Source: Sagittula marina (lineage in GTDB: Bacteria; Pseudomonadota; Alphaproteobacteria; Rhodobacterales; Rhodobacteraceae). From it: 64,000 nucleotides of DNA. Positions 54,171 through 63,772 of the stretch are shown here, one piece after another. Within the stretch, counting starts at the first letter, position 1, and every line of letters begins with the position of its first letter. The stretch is taken from contig NZ_JACIEJ010000003.1 in assembly GCF_014196795.1 (NCBI RefSeq), positions 310,001 through 374,000 of the forward strand, in the 5' to 3' direction. Made by a program: the position numbers and the translations under genes. The notes under the pieces were generated by a model. The model was not told the DNA's origin. It saw only the letters and a list, made by a program, of their open reading frames with translations, and made no database searches.

Positions 54171-55346
54171 ATGAAGCCCACCATCCAACGTCCCGTTACC
54201 ATTCCTGACAGCCTTTCGACTCCGGTCATCACGCCGATCATGCCGTCGGTGGTTTATGCCTCCAGAACGCCCGATGAATTGGACAGCCAATACGAAGGCC
54301 GCGCCTCTGGCTACACTTATGCGCGGGAGGGGCACCCGAACGCGTCTGTGCTGGCGGCACGCATCGACGCGCTGGAAGGCGTGTCCGGCGGGATCGTCCT
54401 GGGGTCCGGCATGGCGGCTGTGACAGCCGTGTTGCTCGGCTTGACCAAGGCGGGCGATCACGTGGTTGGCGGTGATCAGTTGTACGGACGCTCCCTGCGG
54501 ATGATGGCCGAAGACCTGCCGCGCCTGGGGATCACGACCACGCTTGCGGATGTGAGTGATGTGGAGGCCGTCGAAGCGGCGTTCCGTCCCGAGACCCGGA
54601 TGGTGCTGATCGAAGTGGTGTCCAACCCGACGCTTCGGCTTGCCGATCTCGATGGCATCGCTGCTCTGTGCAAGTCCAAGGGCGGGCTGTTGGTGGTGGA
54701 CAACACCTTTACGACGCCACTGGCGGTCAAGCCCTTCGAGCATGGCGCCGATATCGTGCTGCATTCGGTGACCAAGCTGCTGGCAGGCCATTCGGACGCG
54801 ACGCTGGGCTGGGTGGCCGCCAAAGACCCCGAGCTGATGCAACGGATGAATGTGTTCGCCGTGACCACCGGCATGACGGCCAGCCCCTTCGATTGCTGGC
54901 TGGCGGAGCGGGGACTTGCTACCTTCCCGATCCGGTTCCAGCGCGCCCAGGAGACGGCAAAGCGTCTGGCAGATCACCTCGCCGGTCAGGCTGGTGTGGC
55001 CAAGGTGCTGTATCCGACGCGCAGCGATCACCCGGACATGTCTCGGGCGCAATCTCTGCTGCAAGGTCAGGGCGGGAACATGGTGTCCTTCATCCTCGAC
55101 GGTGGACGAGCGCAAGCCAATGCCTTTGCCCATGCTGCCAAGGGCATCGCGTTCGCACCGACTTTGGGCGATGTGGGCACCACGTTGTCACACCCTGCCT
55201 CTTCCTCGCACCGCGCGCTCACACCCGAGGGCCGCGCTGCTCTGGGCATCACCGAGGGCTTCTTTCGTGTGTCCGTCGGTCTCGAAGACCCCGAAGCGCT
55301 GCTCGCCTGTTTTGACGATGGCCTGAGCGCCGCGCGGTCTGCCTGA
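54171..55346 (+). CDS. Cys/Met-metabolism PLP-dependent enzyme (cystathionine gamma-synthase/lyase type)
   Basis: A 391-residue trans-sulfuration-family enzyme. The PLP lysine is at 202 in HSVTKLLAGHSDA, with the aspartate of LVVDNTFTTPLA at 177 and Tyr in GYTYAREGHPN. Sequence alone does not separate gamma-synthase, beta-lyase, methionine gamma-lyase or O-acetylhomoserine sulfhydrylase. The start at 54171 is chosen because the protein then begins MKPTIQRPVTIPDSLSTPVITP and avoids overlap with the upstream gene. Its stop overlaps the phoR start (TGATG). Confidence 0.85.
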   Translation: MKPTIQRPVTIPDSLSTPVITPIMPSVVYASRTPDELDSQYEGRASGYTYAREGHPNASVLAARIDALEGVSGGIVLGSGMAAVTAVLLGLTKAGDHVVGGDQLYGRSLRMMAEDLPRLGITTTLADVSDVEAVEAAFRPETRMVLIEVVSNPTLRLADLDGIAALCKSKGGLLVVDNTFTTPLAVKPFEHGADIVLHSVTKLLAGHSDATLGWVAAKDPELMQRMNVFAVTTGMTASPFDCWLAERGLATFPIRFQRAQETAKRLADHLAGQAGVAKVLYPTRSDHPDMSRAQSLLQGQGGNMVSFILDGGRAQANAFAHAAKGIAFAPTLGDVGTTLSHPASSSHRALTPEGRAALGITEGFFRVSVGLEDPEALLACFDDGLSAARSA

Positions 55347-56383
55347 TGCGCGCCGATGCTTCGGATGTGGTCGAGGCGGTTCCGCTGCCTTGTCTTCTGG
55401 TGCGACGCGATGAACGGATCGAGGCCGCGAATGACGCGGCTCTGGCGCTGTTGGGCCAGGGAATCCGTGGACGGCATTTCATCACCGCCCTGCGCGCGCC
55501 AACGCTGCTGGACGGGATCGAAAACTGCCTGCGCGATGGCGAGGGGCGTACCTGTGATTACCTGACCAGCAACGGGCGTCAGGACACGACGTACCGCGTG
55601 ACCATACGCGCGCTGCCGCTAGACAGCGGGCGTGGCGCGTTGATCACATTTCTCGACGTGACAGAGATGGCGCAAGCCGGACAGATGCGCCGTGATTTCG
55701 TCGCAAACGTCAGCCACGAGCTGCGCACGCCGCTGACAGCGCTCATCGGCTTCATTGAGACGCTCAAAGGCCCGGCGCGCAATGACCCCGTCGGGCAGGC
55801 GCGTTTCCTGTCGATCATGGAGGCAGAGGCCGCGCGCATGAACCGACTTATCGGGGACCTGTTATCGCTAAGTCGGGTAGAGGCAGAGGAACGCGTACGT
55901 CCCACGGACAGGATTGACCCCGTGGGGATCGTGCGCTCTGTCATGCACGGATTGCAGCCCTTGGCCGAAGAGGCGCGTGTCACCTTGGCGGAAAGCCTGC
56001 CAGAGGCGCCGCTGTCCATGATGGGAGATGAAGATCAGCTGCGGCAAGTGCTGACCAACCTGATTGAGAATGGGATCAAATATGCCGGAGCCGCTGCACA
56101 GGTCACGGTCACCGTCGAACCCGTCGCCGACGATCCGCGCCTGCGCGGTCCTGCGGTGCGGTTCACCGTGGCTGACACCGGTCCCGGGATCGAACACTAC
56201 CACCTTCCGCGTCTGACAGAACGATTCTACCGGGTGGACGGCCATCGCTCGCGGGAGAAGGGCGGCACCGGGCTTGGTCTCGCAATCGTCAAACACATCG
56301 TGAATCGCCACCGTGGTCGTCTGCGGGTGGAAAGCGAGCCGGGGCAGGGCACTCAGTTCATCTTCTCCCTGCCGATGGCGTAA
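55346..56383 (+). CDS. phoR: Phosphate-regulon sensor histidine kinase PhoR
   Basis: A 345-residue kinase with a PAS-like domain (about 5-110), phosphoacceptor His124 in NVSHELRTPLTALIGFIETL, N box NLIENGIKYA, and GTGLGLAIVKHIVNRH. There is no convincing membrane segment, unlike E. coli PhoR, so it probably senses through PstSCAB-PhoU. It starts on the last base of the preceding stop (TGATG), so translation is coupled to the PLP-enzyme gene. Cognate regulator phoB lies at the far end of the pst cluster. Confidence 0.92.
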   Translation: MRADASDVVEAVPLPCLLVRRDERIEAANDAALALLGQGIRGRHFITALRAPTLLDGIENCLRDGEGRTCDYLTSNGRQDTTYRVTIRALPLDSGRGALITFLDVTEMAQAGQMRRDFVANVSHELRTPLTALIGFIETLKGPARNDPVGQARFLSIMEAEAARMNRLIGDLLSLSRVEAEERVRPTDRIDPVGIVRSVMHGLQPLAEEARVTLAESLPEAPLSMMGDEDQLRQVLTNLIENGIKYAGAAAQVTVTVEPVADDPRLRGPAVRFTVADTGPGIEHYHLPRLTERFYRVDGHRSREKGGTGLGLAIVKHIVNRHRGRLRVESEPGQGTQFIFSLPMA

Positions 56384-56713
56384 GCGTTCGTGAACAAACT
56401 GTCATAAATCCGCGCTGACGGCTCTTGGACTGGAGAATCTCTGGCTGGTTTGGGCCAAGCGTACCCGAAAACTGTCGCCAAAGGTTATCGCCGTGGGCCG
56501 CAACCTGCTCGGAAAATTGCGGGAAAAACCACCTATAGGTGTAATTCCAGTCTTAAGCTCCATTCCAGACAGTGATTTTGCCGAAAAACAGCGCTTCGGC
56601 TCAGGGTTCATGAAACTGTTACACAAGCGTCACAAAAGCATCGTGCAGGGACACTAGGTCTGCCCCCAAGATCACCACACAGGCGATCGCATCCTAAACC
56701 TCAGGAGCAAGAT
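56384..56713 (+). promoter_or_regulatory. pstS promoter region with PHO box
   Basis: The region holds a PhoB-binding site candidate at 56616-56633: CTGTTAC, 4 bases, GCGTCAC. This is two 7-base repeats with the 11-base period of the PHO box (consensus CTGTCAT). An isolated CTGTCAT also occurs at 56399-56405, just after phoR. The pstS ribosome binding site (CAGGAGCAAG) is at the right edge. No gene was seen. Confidence 0.6.
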
Positions 56714-57751
56714 ATGACCCTCAAGATGACCGCCTCCGCTCTGGCGATGGCCGCAGTTGCCGCCACCTCCGCCGCTGCCCGTGACAACGTGCAGGTCGCT
56801 GGTTCGTCCACCGTTCTGCCCTACGCTTCGATCGTTGCCGAAGCCTTTGGCGAAAACTTCGACTTCCCGACACCGGTCGTGGAATCCGGCGGCTCCTCCG
56901 CTGGCCTGAAGCGTTTCTGCGAAGGTGTGGGTGAGAACACCATCGACGTCGCCAACGCATCCCGCGCGATCCGCGAAAAGGAAATCAAGGCCTGCGCCGA
57001 CAACGGTGTCACCGACATCATCGAAACCCGCATCGGCTATGACGGTATCGTCTTTGCCTCGCAGATCGACGGCCCGGCGTTCACCGCGTTTGAACCGGCT
57101 GACATCTACAATGCGCTTGGCGCCAAGGTCCTGAAGGACGGTGAACTGGTCGACAACGACTACACCACCTGGAACGCCTTCAACGCGGACCTGCCCGACG
57201 CCGAAATCATGGCCTTCATCCCCGGCACCAAGCACGGCACACGTGAAGTCTTCGAAGAGAAAGTCCTGGTCGCTGGCTGCGAAGCCACCGGTGCCATGGA
57301 AGCCATGATCGAAGGCGGCATGTCCGAGGACGACGCTGAGGATGCGTGCATGTCCGTGCGCGCTGACGGCCGCTCCGTGGACATCGACGGCGACTACACA
57401 GAGACGCTCGCATCCATCGACTCCAACCCGAATGGCATCGGCGTGTTTGGCCTGGCGTTCTACGAGAACAACACCGACTCTCTGAAGGTTGCGACCATGT
57501 CCGGCGTCGAACCCACAACTGAAACCATCGCCGCAGGCGACTACCCGGTTTCCCGCCCGCTGTTCTTCTACGTGAAAAAAGCGCACATCGGCGTGATCCC
57601 CGGCCTTAAGGAATACGCGTCCTTCTTCGTGGCTGACGAAATCGCAGGCCCCGACGGCCCGCTGGCCGAATACGGCCTCGTGTCCGACCCTGAGCTTGCC
57701 GACACGCAGGCGAAGATCGAGAACGAGACCACCATGGGCGAAGGCATGTAA
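56714..57751 (+). CDS. pstS: Phosphate ABC transporter substrate-binding protein
   Basis: A 345-residue periplasmic phosphate-binding protein. The signal peptide (MTLKMTASALAMAAVAATSAAA) is followed by VQVAGSSTVLPYA, the phosphate-binding SSTV segment, and VVESGGSSAGLKRF and SRAIREKE. The mature protein is acidic. It is the first gene of the pst operon, directly behind a PHO box. Two hairpins after it probably set its high expression relative to the permeases. Confidence 0.95.
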   Translation: MTLKMTASALAMAAVAATSAAARDNVQVAGSSTVLPYASIVAEAFGENFDFPTPVVESGGSSAGLKRFCEGVGENTIDVANASRAIREKEIKACADNGVTDIIETRIGYDGIVFASQIDGPAFTAFEPADIYNALGAKVLKDGELVDNDYTTWNAFNADLPDAEIMAFIPGTKHGTREVFEEKVLVAGCEATGAMEAMIEGGMSEDDAEDACMSVRADGRSVDIDGDYTETLASIDSNPNGIGVFGLAFYENNTDSLKVATMSGVEPTTETIAAGDYPVSRPLFFYVKKAHIGVIPGLKEYASFFVADEIAGPDGPLAEYGLVSDPELADTQAKIENETTMGEGM

Positions 57752-57757
57752 TCAAGC

Positions 57758-57810
57758 ACACCGGGATATTTCCCCGGTGTCTGCGGGGGCGGCGCTATCC
57801 GCTGCCCCCG
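57758..57810 (+). terminator. Tandem intercistronic hairpins between pstS and pstC
   Basis: ACACCGGG/CCCCGGTGT (57758-57780) and CGGGGGC/GCCCCCG (57784-57810) are followed by a short pyrimidine run. They probably act as a partial terminator or mRNA stabiliser. Confidence 0.6.
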
Positions 57811-57853
57811 TTCCCTTTTAGGACCTTCAACGAACCAAGACCTCGGGGGGCAT

Positions 57854-59317
57854 ATGCCTGCTTACTGGCTTTTCCTGATCGTGCTTGCCATTGCGGCTGT
57901 GGGCTTTGTGCTCGGCCGGATGCGTGCACTGCAAAGCGCGAAGGGCGACAGCCGTGCGCTGCATTCGCTTAAGGGCTACTATGGCTGGAACGTCGCGCTA
58001 AAGGTGCTGATCCCGGCGCTTCTGGTGCTGGTGGTCTGGCAACTGGCCTATCCGCTCTACACCAACGCGACGGTCGCCGGGTTGATCCCTGAGGCCAGTG
58101 TCAACGATGGGTCGAGCGCCGATCTGGTGCTGGCCGAAGTGCGCCGCACCGCCAACGGGTTGGAGGCCGCCGTTGCCTCCGGACAAATCGCAGATACCCA
58201 GGCGCGCGACACCCTGGCCGATCCAGTCGCCATGACGGACAGCCTGCGCAGCGCGGGCCAGATCGTCACATCAGAGCTGACGACACCCATCCTGAACGCC
58301 GCGCAACACTACCGCGCCATGGGCGAAACCGGCGCTCTGATCCGCACCGTGGTCGTCTTGCTGGTTGCCTTTGGTGGTCTTTTCTGGGGTCTTTCGGACA
58401 GTTACAAGGATTTCCGCGCCCGCAACACGGTGGAGCAAACGGTCAAATACCTGCTGATCGCAGCCGCGTCGATTGCGATCCTGACCACGCTTGGCATTGT
58501 GCTGTCGCTGATCGGGAACACGATCCGCTTCTTCAACCTGTATCCGGCGTCGGAATTCTTTGGCTCGCTCACATGGCAGCCGTCCTTTGGCGGCGGGTCC
58601 GAGCTGGGCATCTGGCCGTTGCTCTGGGGAACGCTTTATATCTCTTTCGTGGCGCTTCTGGTGGCCGTTCCGATCGGTTTGTTCGCTGCTGTATACCTGT
58701 CCGAATACGCCAGCCCGAAGCTGCGCGCCTTTGCCAAACCGGCGTTGGAGGTGCTCGCAGGTATCCCGACGATCGTCTACGGCCTGTTCGCGCTGCTCAC
58801 CATCGGGCCACTCCTGATCAGTGTTTTCGGTCCCGACGGTGCAGGTTGGATGACCGGCACACGCTCGGTGATGACCGCTGGCATCGCCATGGGCATCATG
58901 CTGATCCCTTTCGTGTCTTCGCTTTCTGACGACATCATCAACGCTGTGCCACAGGCGATGCGCGACGGCTCCTACGGGCTGGGCGCGACGAAGTCCGAAA
59001 CGGTAAAACAGGTGGTTCTGCCTGCCGCGCTGCCGGGCATCGTTGGCGCCGTGCTGCTCGCCGCCTCCCGCGCCATTGGCGAGACCATGATCGTGGTGCT
59101 TGGGGCTGGGGCTGCGGCCCGCCTGTCGCTGAACCCGCTCGAAGCCATGACCACCGTAACCACCCGCATCGTGTCACAGCTGACCGGTGACGCAGACTTT
59201 GCCTCGCCAGAGGCGCTGGTGGCTTTTGCCCTTGGCATGACCCTCTTTGTTCTGACCCTCGGGCTGAACGTCTTTGCACTCTATATCGTGCGCACATACC
59301 GGGAGCAGTACGACTGA
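57854..59317 (+). CDS. pstC: Phosphate ABC transporter permease PstC
   Basis: A 487-residue permease. Compared with E. coli PstC (319) it has an extra N-terminal part: two more helices and a periplasmic segment of about 100 residues, common in alphaproteobacteria. The core contains LAGIPTIVYGLFALLTIGP and the EAA loop YGLGATKSETVKQVVLPAALPGIVGAVLLAASRAIGETM. Its stop overlaps the pstA start by one base. It forms the membrane channel with PstA. Confidence 0.94.
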   Translation: MPAYWLFLIVLAIAAVGFVLGRMRALQSAKGDSRALHSLKGYYGWNVALKVLIPALLVLVVWQLAYPLYTNATVAGLIPEASVNDGSSADLVLAEVRRTANGLEAAVASGQIADTQARDTLADPVAMTDSLRSAGQIVTSELTTPILNAAQHYRAMGETGALIRTVVVLLVAFGGLFWGLSDSYKDFRARNTVEQTVKYLLIAAASIAILTTLGIVLSLIGNTIRFFNLYPASEFFGSLTWQPSFGGGSELGIWPLLWGTLYISFVALLVAVPIGLFAAVYLSEYASPKLRAFAKPALEVLAGIPTIVYGLFALLTIGPLLISVFGPDGAGWMTGTRSVMTAGIAMGIMLIPFVSSLSDDIINAVPQAMRDGSYGLGATKSETVKQVVLPAALPGIVGAVLLAASRAIGETMIVVLGAGAAARLSLNPLEAMTTVTTRIVSQLTGDADFASPEALVAFALGMTLFVLTLGLNVFALYIVRTYREQYD

Positions 59318-60669
59318 TGACCGACGCATCCATGCCCACCGACACTCCGCGCCACGGCAAGTCCATCATGGTGGCTGACGCGCACACGAAAAAGCGTAAC
59401 GCCTCCGAGAAACGCTTTCAGGCTTATGGTCTGGCGGCCATCGGGGCAGGGGTCTTCTTCCTGCTTGTGCTGCTGGGCGCCATCCTGTCCAACGGGCTCA
59501 GCGCGTTCCAGCAGACCTTCATTGAGGTGCCCGTCTACCTTGATGCAGCAAAGCTCGACAAAAATGGCAACCGCGATCCTGAAGATTTGAAAAAGGTCTC
59601 GACCTTTGGCTACAACCCACTGATCCAGAATGCCATTCTGGAGCAAGTGCAAGCCGCCGGGATCGACACGCCCCTGGATAAAGCCAGCGAAATGAAGGCT
59701 CTGATTTCAGCCTCCGCCGCGGCGCAGCTGCGCGACCGTGTCATCGCCAATCCCGATCTCGTGGGCGAAACAGTAGATTTTCGCATCCTCGCGGCGTCCC
59801 GGGTAGATGGCTACCTCAAAGGCCGCGTGCAGCGCGAAGACCTTGCCCGCGACAAGAACATCGATGCTGTACACCTTGATATCGTTGACCAAATGAGGGA
59901 AAGGGGTTTGCTCGCCAAGGCCTTTAACTGGGAATTCGTGTTCGGCGCGGATGCCTCTGAAAGCCGCCCGGAACAGGCGGGCATCGGTATCGCCATGCTT
60001 GGCTCGTTCTTCATGATGCTGGTGGTGCTGGCGCTGGCGCTGCCCATCGGCGTCGCTGCCTCCATCTATCTCGAAGAATTCGCTCCGCAAAACTGGTTCA
60101 CCGATCTGATCGAGGTGAACATCTCCAACCTCGCGGCGGTGCCATCCATCGTCTTTGGTATCCTTGGGCTTTCCGTGTTCATCCAGTTCGCCGGGCTGCC
60201 GCAGTCCGCGCCTTTGGTGGGAGGGCTTGTGCTGACGCTGATGACCCTGCCGACGATCATCATTTCGACCCGCGCCGCGCTGAAGGCCGTTCCACCCTCG
60301 ATCCGTGACGCGGCGCTCGGCATTGGCGCGTCCAAGATGCAATCGGTCTTTCACCACGTCCTGCCGCTCGCCATGCCCGGCATCCTGACCGGGACCATCA
60401 TCGGTCTGGCTCAGGCCTTGGGAGAGACCGCGCCGCTGCTGCTGATCGGCATGGTCGGCTACATCGCCACCAATGCCCCGGATGGCCTGGTCGAAGGCTT
60501 CATGTCGCCAAACTCGGCCATGCCCGCGCAGATCTACGAATGGGCCAAACGCGCCGACCCCGCATACTATGAACGCGCTTGGGGCGGCATCATCATTCTT
60601 CTGGTGTTCCTGCTGAGCATGAACATCATTGCCATCATCCTGCGTCGCCGCTTTGAGCGCCGCTGGTAA
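59317..60669 (+). CDS. pstA: Phosphate ABC transporter permease PstA
   Basis: A 450-residue permease with a cytoplasmic N-terminus, one helix, a periplasmic insertion of about 190 residues, and then a five-helix core. The core includes NISNLAAVPSIVFGILGLSVF and the ATPase-contact loop ALGIGASKMQSVFHHVLPLAMPGILTGTIIGLAQALGETAP. E. coli PstA is 296 residues, so the insertion is notable, though usual in this group. It is directly coupled to pstC. Confidence 0.94.
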   Translation: MTDASMPTDTPRHGKSIMVADAHTKKRNASEKRFQAYGLAAIGAGVFFLLVLLGAILSNGLSAFQQTFIEVPVYLDAAKLDKNGNRDPEDLKKVSTFGYNPLIQNAILEQVQAAGIDTPLDKASEMKALISASAAAQLRDRVIANPDLVGETVDFRILAASRVDGYLKGRVQREDLARDKNIDAVHLDIVDQMRERGLLAKAFNWEFVFGADASESRPEQAGIGIAMLGSFFMMLVVLALALPIGVAASIYLEEFAPQNWFTDLIEVNISNLAAVPSIVFGILGLSVFIQFAGLPQSAPLVGGLVLTLMTLPTIIISTRAALKAVPPSIRDAALGIGASKMQSVFHHVLPLAMPGILTGTIIGLAQALGETAPLLLIGMVGYIATNAPDGLVEGFMSPNSAMPAQIYEWAKRADPAYYERAWGGIIILLVFLLSMNIIAIILRRRFERRW

Positions 60670-60690
60670 TCCGTTGCGGAACAAAGGAAC

Positions 60691-61497
60691 ATGAATATGT
60701 ACGACGCACCGCACACCACGGAGAGAGACGTGACGCAGACCGAGATAAAGATCGCCGCCAAAAACGTGCAGGTTTACTACGGCGACACCCACGCCATCAA
60801 AGACGTGGACGTCCAGATCGAAGACAAGACCGTGACTGCATTTATCGGGCCATCTGGCTGCGGCAAGTCGACCTTTCTGCGGACGCTGAACCGTATGAAC
60901 GACACCATCGATATCTGCCGCGTTGAAGGCGACATTCGCATCGACGGTGAGGATATCTACGACAAGCGCGTCGACCCGGTGCAACTGCGCGCCAAAGTCG
61001 GCATGGTCTTTCAAAAGCCAAATCCGTTTCCGAAATCCATCTACGACAACGTGGCCTATGGCCCGCGCATCCACGGTCTGGCCAAGAACAAGACCGATCT
61101 CGATGAAATCGTGGAACGGGCCCTCAAACGCGGCGCCATCTGGAACGAGGTCAAGGACCGTCTGCACGCGCCGGGCACCGGCCTGTCGGGCGGCCAACAG
61201 CAGCGTCTGTGCATCGCGCGCGCCGTGGCGACTGAACCCGAGGTGCTGCTGATGGATGAGCCGTGCTCCGCGCTCGATCCCATCGCAACCAGCCAGGTCG
61301 AGGAATTGATCGACGAGCTGCGCAAAGACTATTCGGTGGTCATCGTGACACACTCCATGCAACAGGCGGCGCGCGTGTCGCAGAAAACCGCGTTCTTTCA
61401 CCTCGGCAATCTGGTGGAATACGGCGAGACCGGGAAAATCTTTACCAACCCCGAAGACCCGCGCACCGAAAGCTACATCACCGGACGGATCGGATAA
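60691..61497 (+). CDS. pstB: Phosphate ABC transporter ATPase PstB
   Basis: A 268-residue ATPase with Walker [10 protein letters not shown] at 53-61. The PstB-specific [10 protein letters not shown] follows it, then [25 protein letters not shown], the signature [14 protein letters not shown] and Walker [14 protein letters not shown]. It powers PstCA and, with PhoU, passes phosphate status to PhoR. It lies 21 bases after pstA; phoU follows after 3 bases. Confidence 0.96.
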   Translation: MNMYDAPHTTERDVTQTEIKIAAKNVQVYYGDTHAIKDVDVQIEDKTVTAFIGPSGCGKSTFLRTLNRMNDTIDICRVEGDIRIDGEDIYDKRVDPVQLRAKVGMVFQKPNPFPKSIYDNVAYGPRIHGLAKNKTDLDEIVERALKRGAIWNEVKDRLHAPGTGLSGGQQQRLCIARAVATEPEVLLMDEPCSALDPIATSQVEELIDELRKDYSVVIVTHSMQQAARVSQKTAFFHLGNLVEYGETGKIFTNPEDPRTESYITGRIG

Positions 61498-61500
61498 GCC

Positions 61501-62241
61501 ATGAGCGACCTGAACAAACACATTGCCTCGGCCTTTGATCGTGATCTCGAAGGCATTCAGGCCCAAATCATGAAAATGGGTGGTCTTGTCGAAGAGGCCA
61601 TCATGTCAGCCGCCACGGCGCTTGAAACCCGCGACGAAGAACTGGCGCAAAAGGTGCGCGATGGCGACAAGGCCATTGATGCCATGGATGAGGCGCTTGG
61701 CGAAGAAGCGGCGCGCGTCATCGCCTTGCGTGCGCCCATCGCCTCAGACTTACGGGTTGTATTGTCGGTGATGCGGATGTCTGCAAACCTCGAACGCATT
61801 GGCGATTTGTCCAAGAACATGGCTAAGCGGACCTCGGTTCTGGCACAGATGCAAAGCATCGGGGGCACTGCGTCATCGCTGCGGCGCATGGCGCGCGAAG
61901 TGGAACTTATGCTGAAGGACGCGCTGGACTCCTACATTCAGCGGGACGAGGCGCTGGCGCTTGATGTGATCTACCGCGACCGCGACGTCGACCAGATGTA
62001 CAACACGCTGTTTCGCGAAGTTTTGACTTTCATGCTCGAAGATCCGCGCAACATCACGGCCTGTATGCATCTGCATTTCATTGCAAAAAACATCGAACGC
62101 ATGGGCGACCACGTGACCTCGATCTGCGAACAGGTAGTCTTTTTGACCTCTGGTGCGCTGCCTGACGAGACCCGCGAAAAGATGGACAAAACGTCCACTG
62201 AAATGGGTCCGAACCCAAACCTCGTGACGCGGAAGGACTGA
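61501..62241 (+). CDS. phoU: Phosphate-signalling protein PhoU
   Basis: A 246-residue all-helical protein of two PhoU repeats (LVEEAIMSAATALETRDEELAQKV.., LRVVLSVMRMSANLERIGDLSKNMAKR; second half ..HLHFIAKNIERMGDHVTSICEQVVF). It has the metal-binding ExxxD-type motifs ERIGD and ERMGD. It restrains PhoR when phosphate is plentiful. It lies between pstB and phoB with gaps of 3 and 4 bases. Confidence 0.95.
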   Translation: MSDLNKHIASAFDRDLEGIQAQIMKMGGLVEEAIMSAATALETRDEELAQKVRDGDKAIDAMDEALGEEAARVIALRAPIASDLRVVLSVMRMSANLERIGDLSKNMAKRTSVLAQMQSIGGTASSLRRMAREVELMLKDALDSYIQRDEALALDVIYRDRDVDQMYNTLFREVLTFMLEDPRNITACMHLHFIAKNIERMGDHVTSICEQVVFLTSGALPDETREKMDKTSTEMGPNPNLVTRKD

Positions 62242-62245
62242 AACC

Positions 62246-62935
62246 ATGTCCGCAGATCAGCCGACTGTTTTATTGGTAGAAGATGAGGCCGCACAGCGCG
62301 CGGTCTTGTCCTACAACCTTGAAGCCGAAGGGTTTCGCGTGGCCCAAGCCGAAAATGGCGAAGAGGCCCTGATCATGGTGGCGGAGGAAAATCCGGACAT
62401 TATCGTGTTGGATTGGATGTTGCCGAACGTGTCCGGGATCGAGGTCTGCCGCCAGATCAAATCGCGGGCAGAGACACGTAGCACGCCGGTGATCATGCTG
62501 TCAGCGCGCTCCGAAGAGGTCGATCGCGTCCGGGGGCTGGAAACCGGCGCCGACGACTATGTGATCAAACCGTACTCCGTGATCGAGCTGATGGCACGCG
62601 TGCGTGCCCAACTGCGGCGCGCGCGGCCTTCTGCGGCTGGTCTTCGGCTGGAGTATGAGGACATCATGCTCGACTCCGAAACCCACCGTGTGACGCGTTC
62701 TGGGCTTGCGTTGAAGCTGGGACCGACGGAATTTCGGCTGCTCTCGACTTTTATGGAAAAACCTGGCCGGGTCTGGTCGCGCGAGCAATTGCTCGACCGT
62801 GTATGGGGGCGTGACATCTACGTCGACACGCGCACGGTGGACGTTCACATCGGCCGTCTGCGCAAAGCGCTGAGCCAACACGGCGGCGGCGATCCGTTGC
62901 GTACCGTGCGTGGTGCGGGATACGCTTTAGGATAA
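62246..62935 (+). CDS. phoB: Phosphate-regulon response regulator PhoB
   Basis: A 229-residue OmpR-type regulator. The receiver domain (1-120) has acidic E12/D13 and phospho-acceptor D56 in VLDWMLP. The winged-helix DNA-binding domain (about 130-229) contains GPTEFRLLSTFMEKPGRVWSREQLLDRVWGRD. Its target is the PHO box upstream of pstS, which closes an autoregulated loop. The following 50 bases contain a GC-rich inverted repeat without a T-tail. Confidence 0.96.
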   Translation: MSADQPTVLLVEDEAAQRAVLSYNLEAEGFRVAQAENGEEALIMVAEENPDIIVLDWMLPNVSGIEVCRQIKSRAETRSTPVIMLSARSEEVDRVRGLETGADDYVIKPYSVIELMARVRAQLRRARPSAAGLRLEYEDIMLDSETHRVTRSGLALKLGPTEFRLLSTFMEKPGRVWSREQLLDRVWGRDIYVDTRTVDVHIGRLRKALSQHGGGDPLRTVRGAGYALG

Positions 62936-62988
62936 GCGTGCGCGCCACCAAAAGGCAGGGCGCGCGTCCACGTTTCTCAGCGCCCCAT

Positions 62989-63519
62989 CTACCACAGATC
63001 TGGCGCGTCGAACCGCGGAACGCTTTTCGACGGGCCGCGCAAAGTCGGCGCGCTCTGATCCTTCAGCACCTGTCCCAACCAGCCATGCGGCATACTCAAC
63101 GCCTGTGGTGGTTGAACATTCTCGGTCGTGATCGGTTCAAACCCGACGCGATGATAGAACGCCGGATCGCCATACGTGACCGCCACATCAGCGCCTTCGC
63201 TATGTACGGCACTCAGCGCATCACGAAGCATCGCGGTCCCGACACCTGTGCGCTGCTCTTCTGGTTCGACCGCCACGGGAGACAGCAGAACCACACGACG
63301 CGGATCCTCGGGAAACCTCAGCGGGCTGAAAAGGCAAGCTGCGATCAAGTTTCGCTCCCTGAAAGATCGAAACACATGAACCTCGCCATCAGTCAATTCC
63401 AGTAGATCATGAACCAGATCACCGATCACAGCACCTGCGGCAGAACCTTCAGATGCGCTGAAAACCTCTTGAAAGAATTGCACAAGTTCATCGTCAGGTC
63501 TGGCTACGGCAAGCGGCAT
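62989..63519 (-). CDS. GNAT-family N-acetyltransferase
   Basis: A 176-residue acetyltransferase with the acetyl-CoA motif LLSPVAVEPEEQRTGVGTAMLRDAL (Q/RxxGxG/A) and the YGDPAFYHRVGFEP motif of the YhbS-like group. The substrate is unknown. The start at 63519 (MPLAVARPDDELV) follows GGAGACCG and is preferred over an upstream Met. It converges on phoB. Confidence 0.85.
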   Translation of the reverse strand: MPLAVARPDDELVQFFQEVFSASEGSAAGAVIGDLVHDLLELTDGEVHVFRSFRERNLIAACLFSPLRFPEDPRRVVLLSPVAVEPEEQRTGVGTAMLRDALSAVHSEGADVAVTYGDPAFYHRVGFEPITTENVQPPQALSMPHGWLGQVLKDQSAPTLRGPSKSVPRFDAPDLW

Positions 63520-63629
63520 GGTTTTCGGTCTCCAAGAAAAGCTTGGCACAATCCTAGCATCAAAGGGCACGTATTTCCGAGCGATTTAATACTTCATCCA
63601 TTTTGCAACCATGTTGAGATGAGCGAGTC

Positions 63630-63772
63630 TTAATCGGTAAAATAGTTCTGCGTGATCTCGCGATTGAGCGATGCTTGCCGATCTGTGCCGCGATCTTGCT
63701 CACCGGCACTTTCGCGTTCAGAATGTCCTCGATTGCGCGTCTTTCACACAAATTAAGGTCTGCTTAGGTCAT
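63630..63772 (-). pseudogene. IS30-family transposase N-terminal remnant
   Basis: The minus strand encodes the IS30-type N-terminal helix-turn-helix ADLNLCERRAIEDILNAKVPVSKIAAQIGKHRS, followed after a small deletion by NREITQNYFTD in another frame and a stop. A TAA also follows two codons after the only upstream ATG. The rest of the element, including the DDE domain, is absent. It is non-functional. Confidence 0.75.

Noticed and set aside
59707-61566. A 619-codon minus-strand frame opposite pstA and pstB
   Set aside because: Shadow of the pst genes; composition and lack of motifs argue against it.
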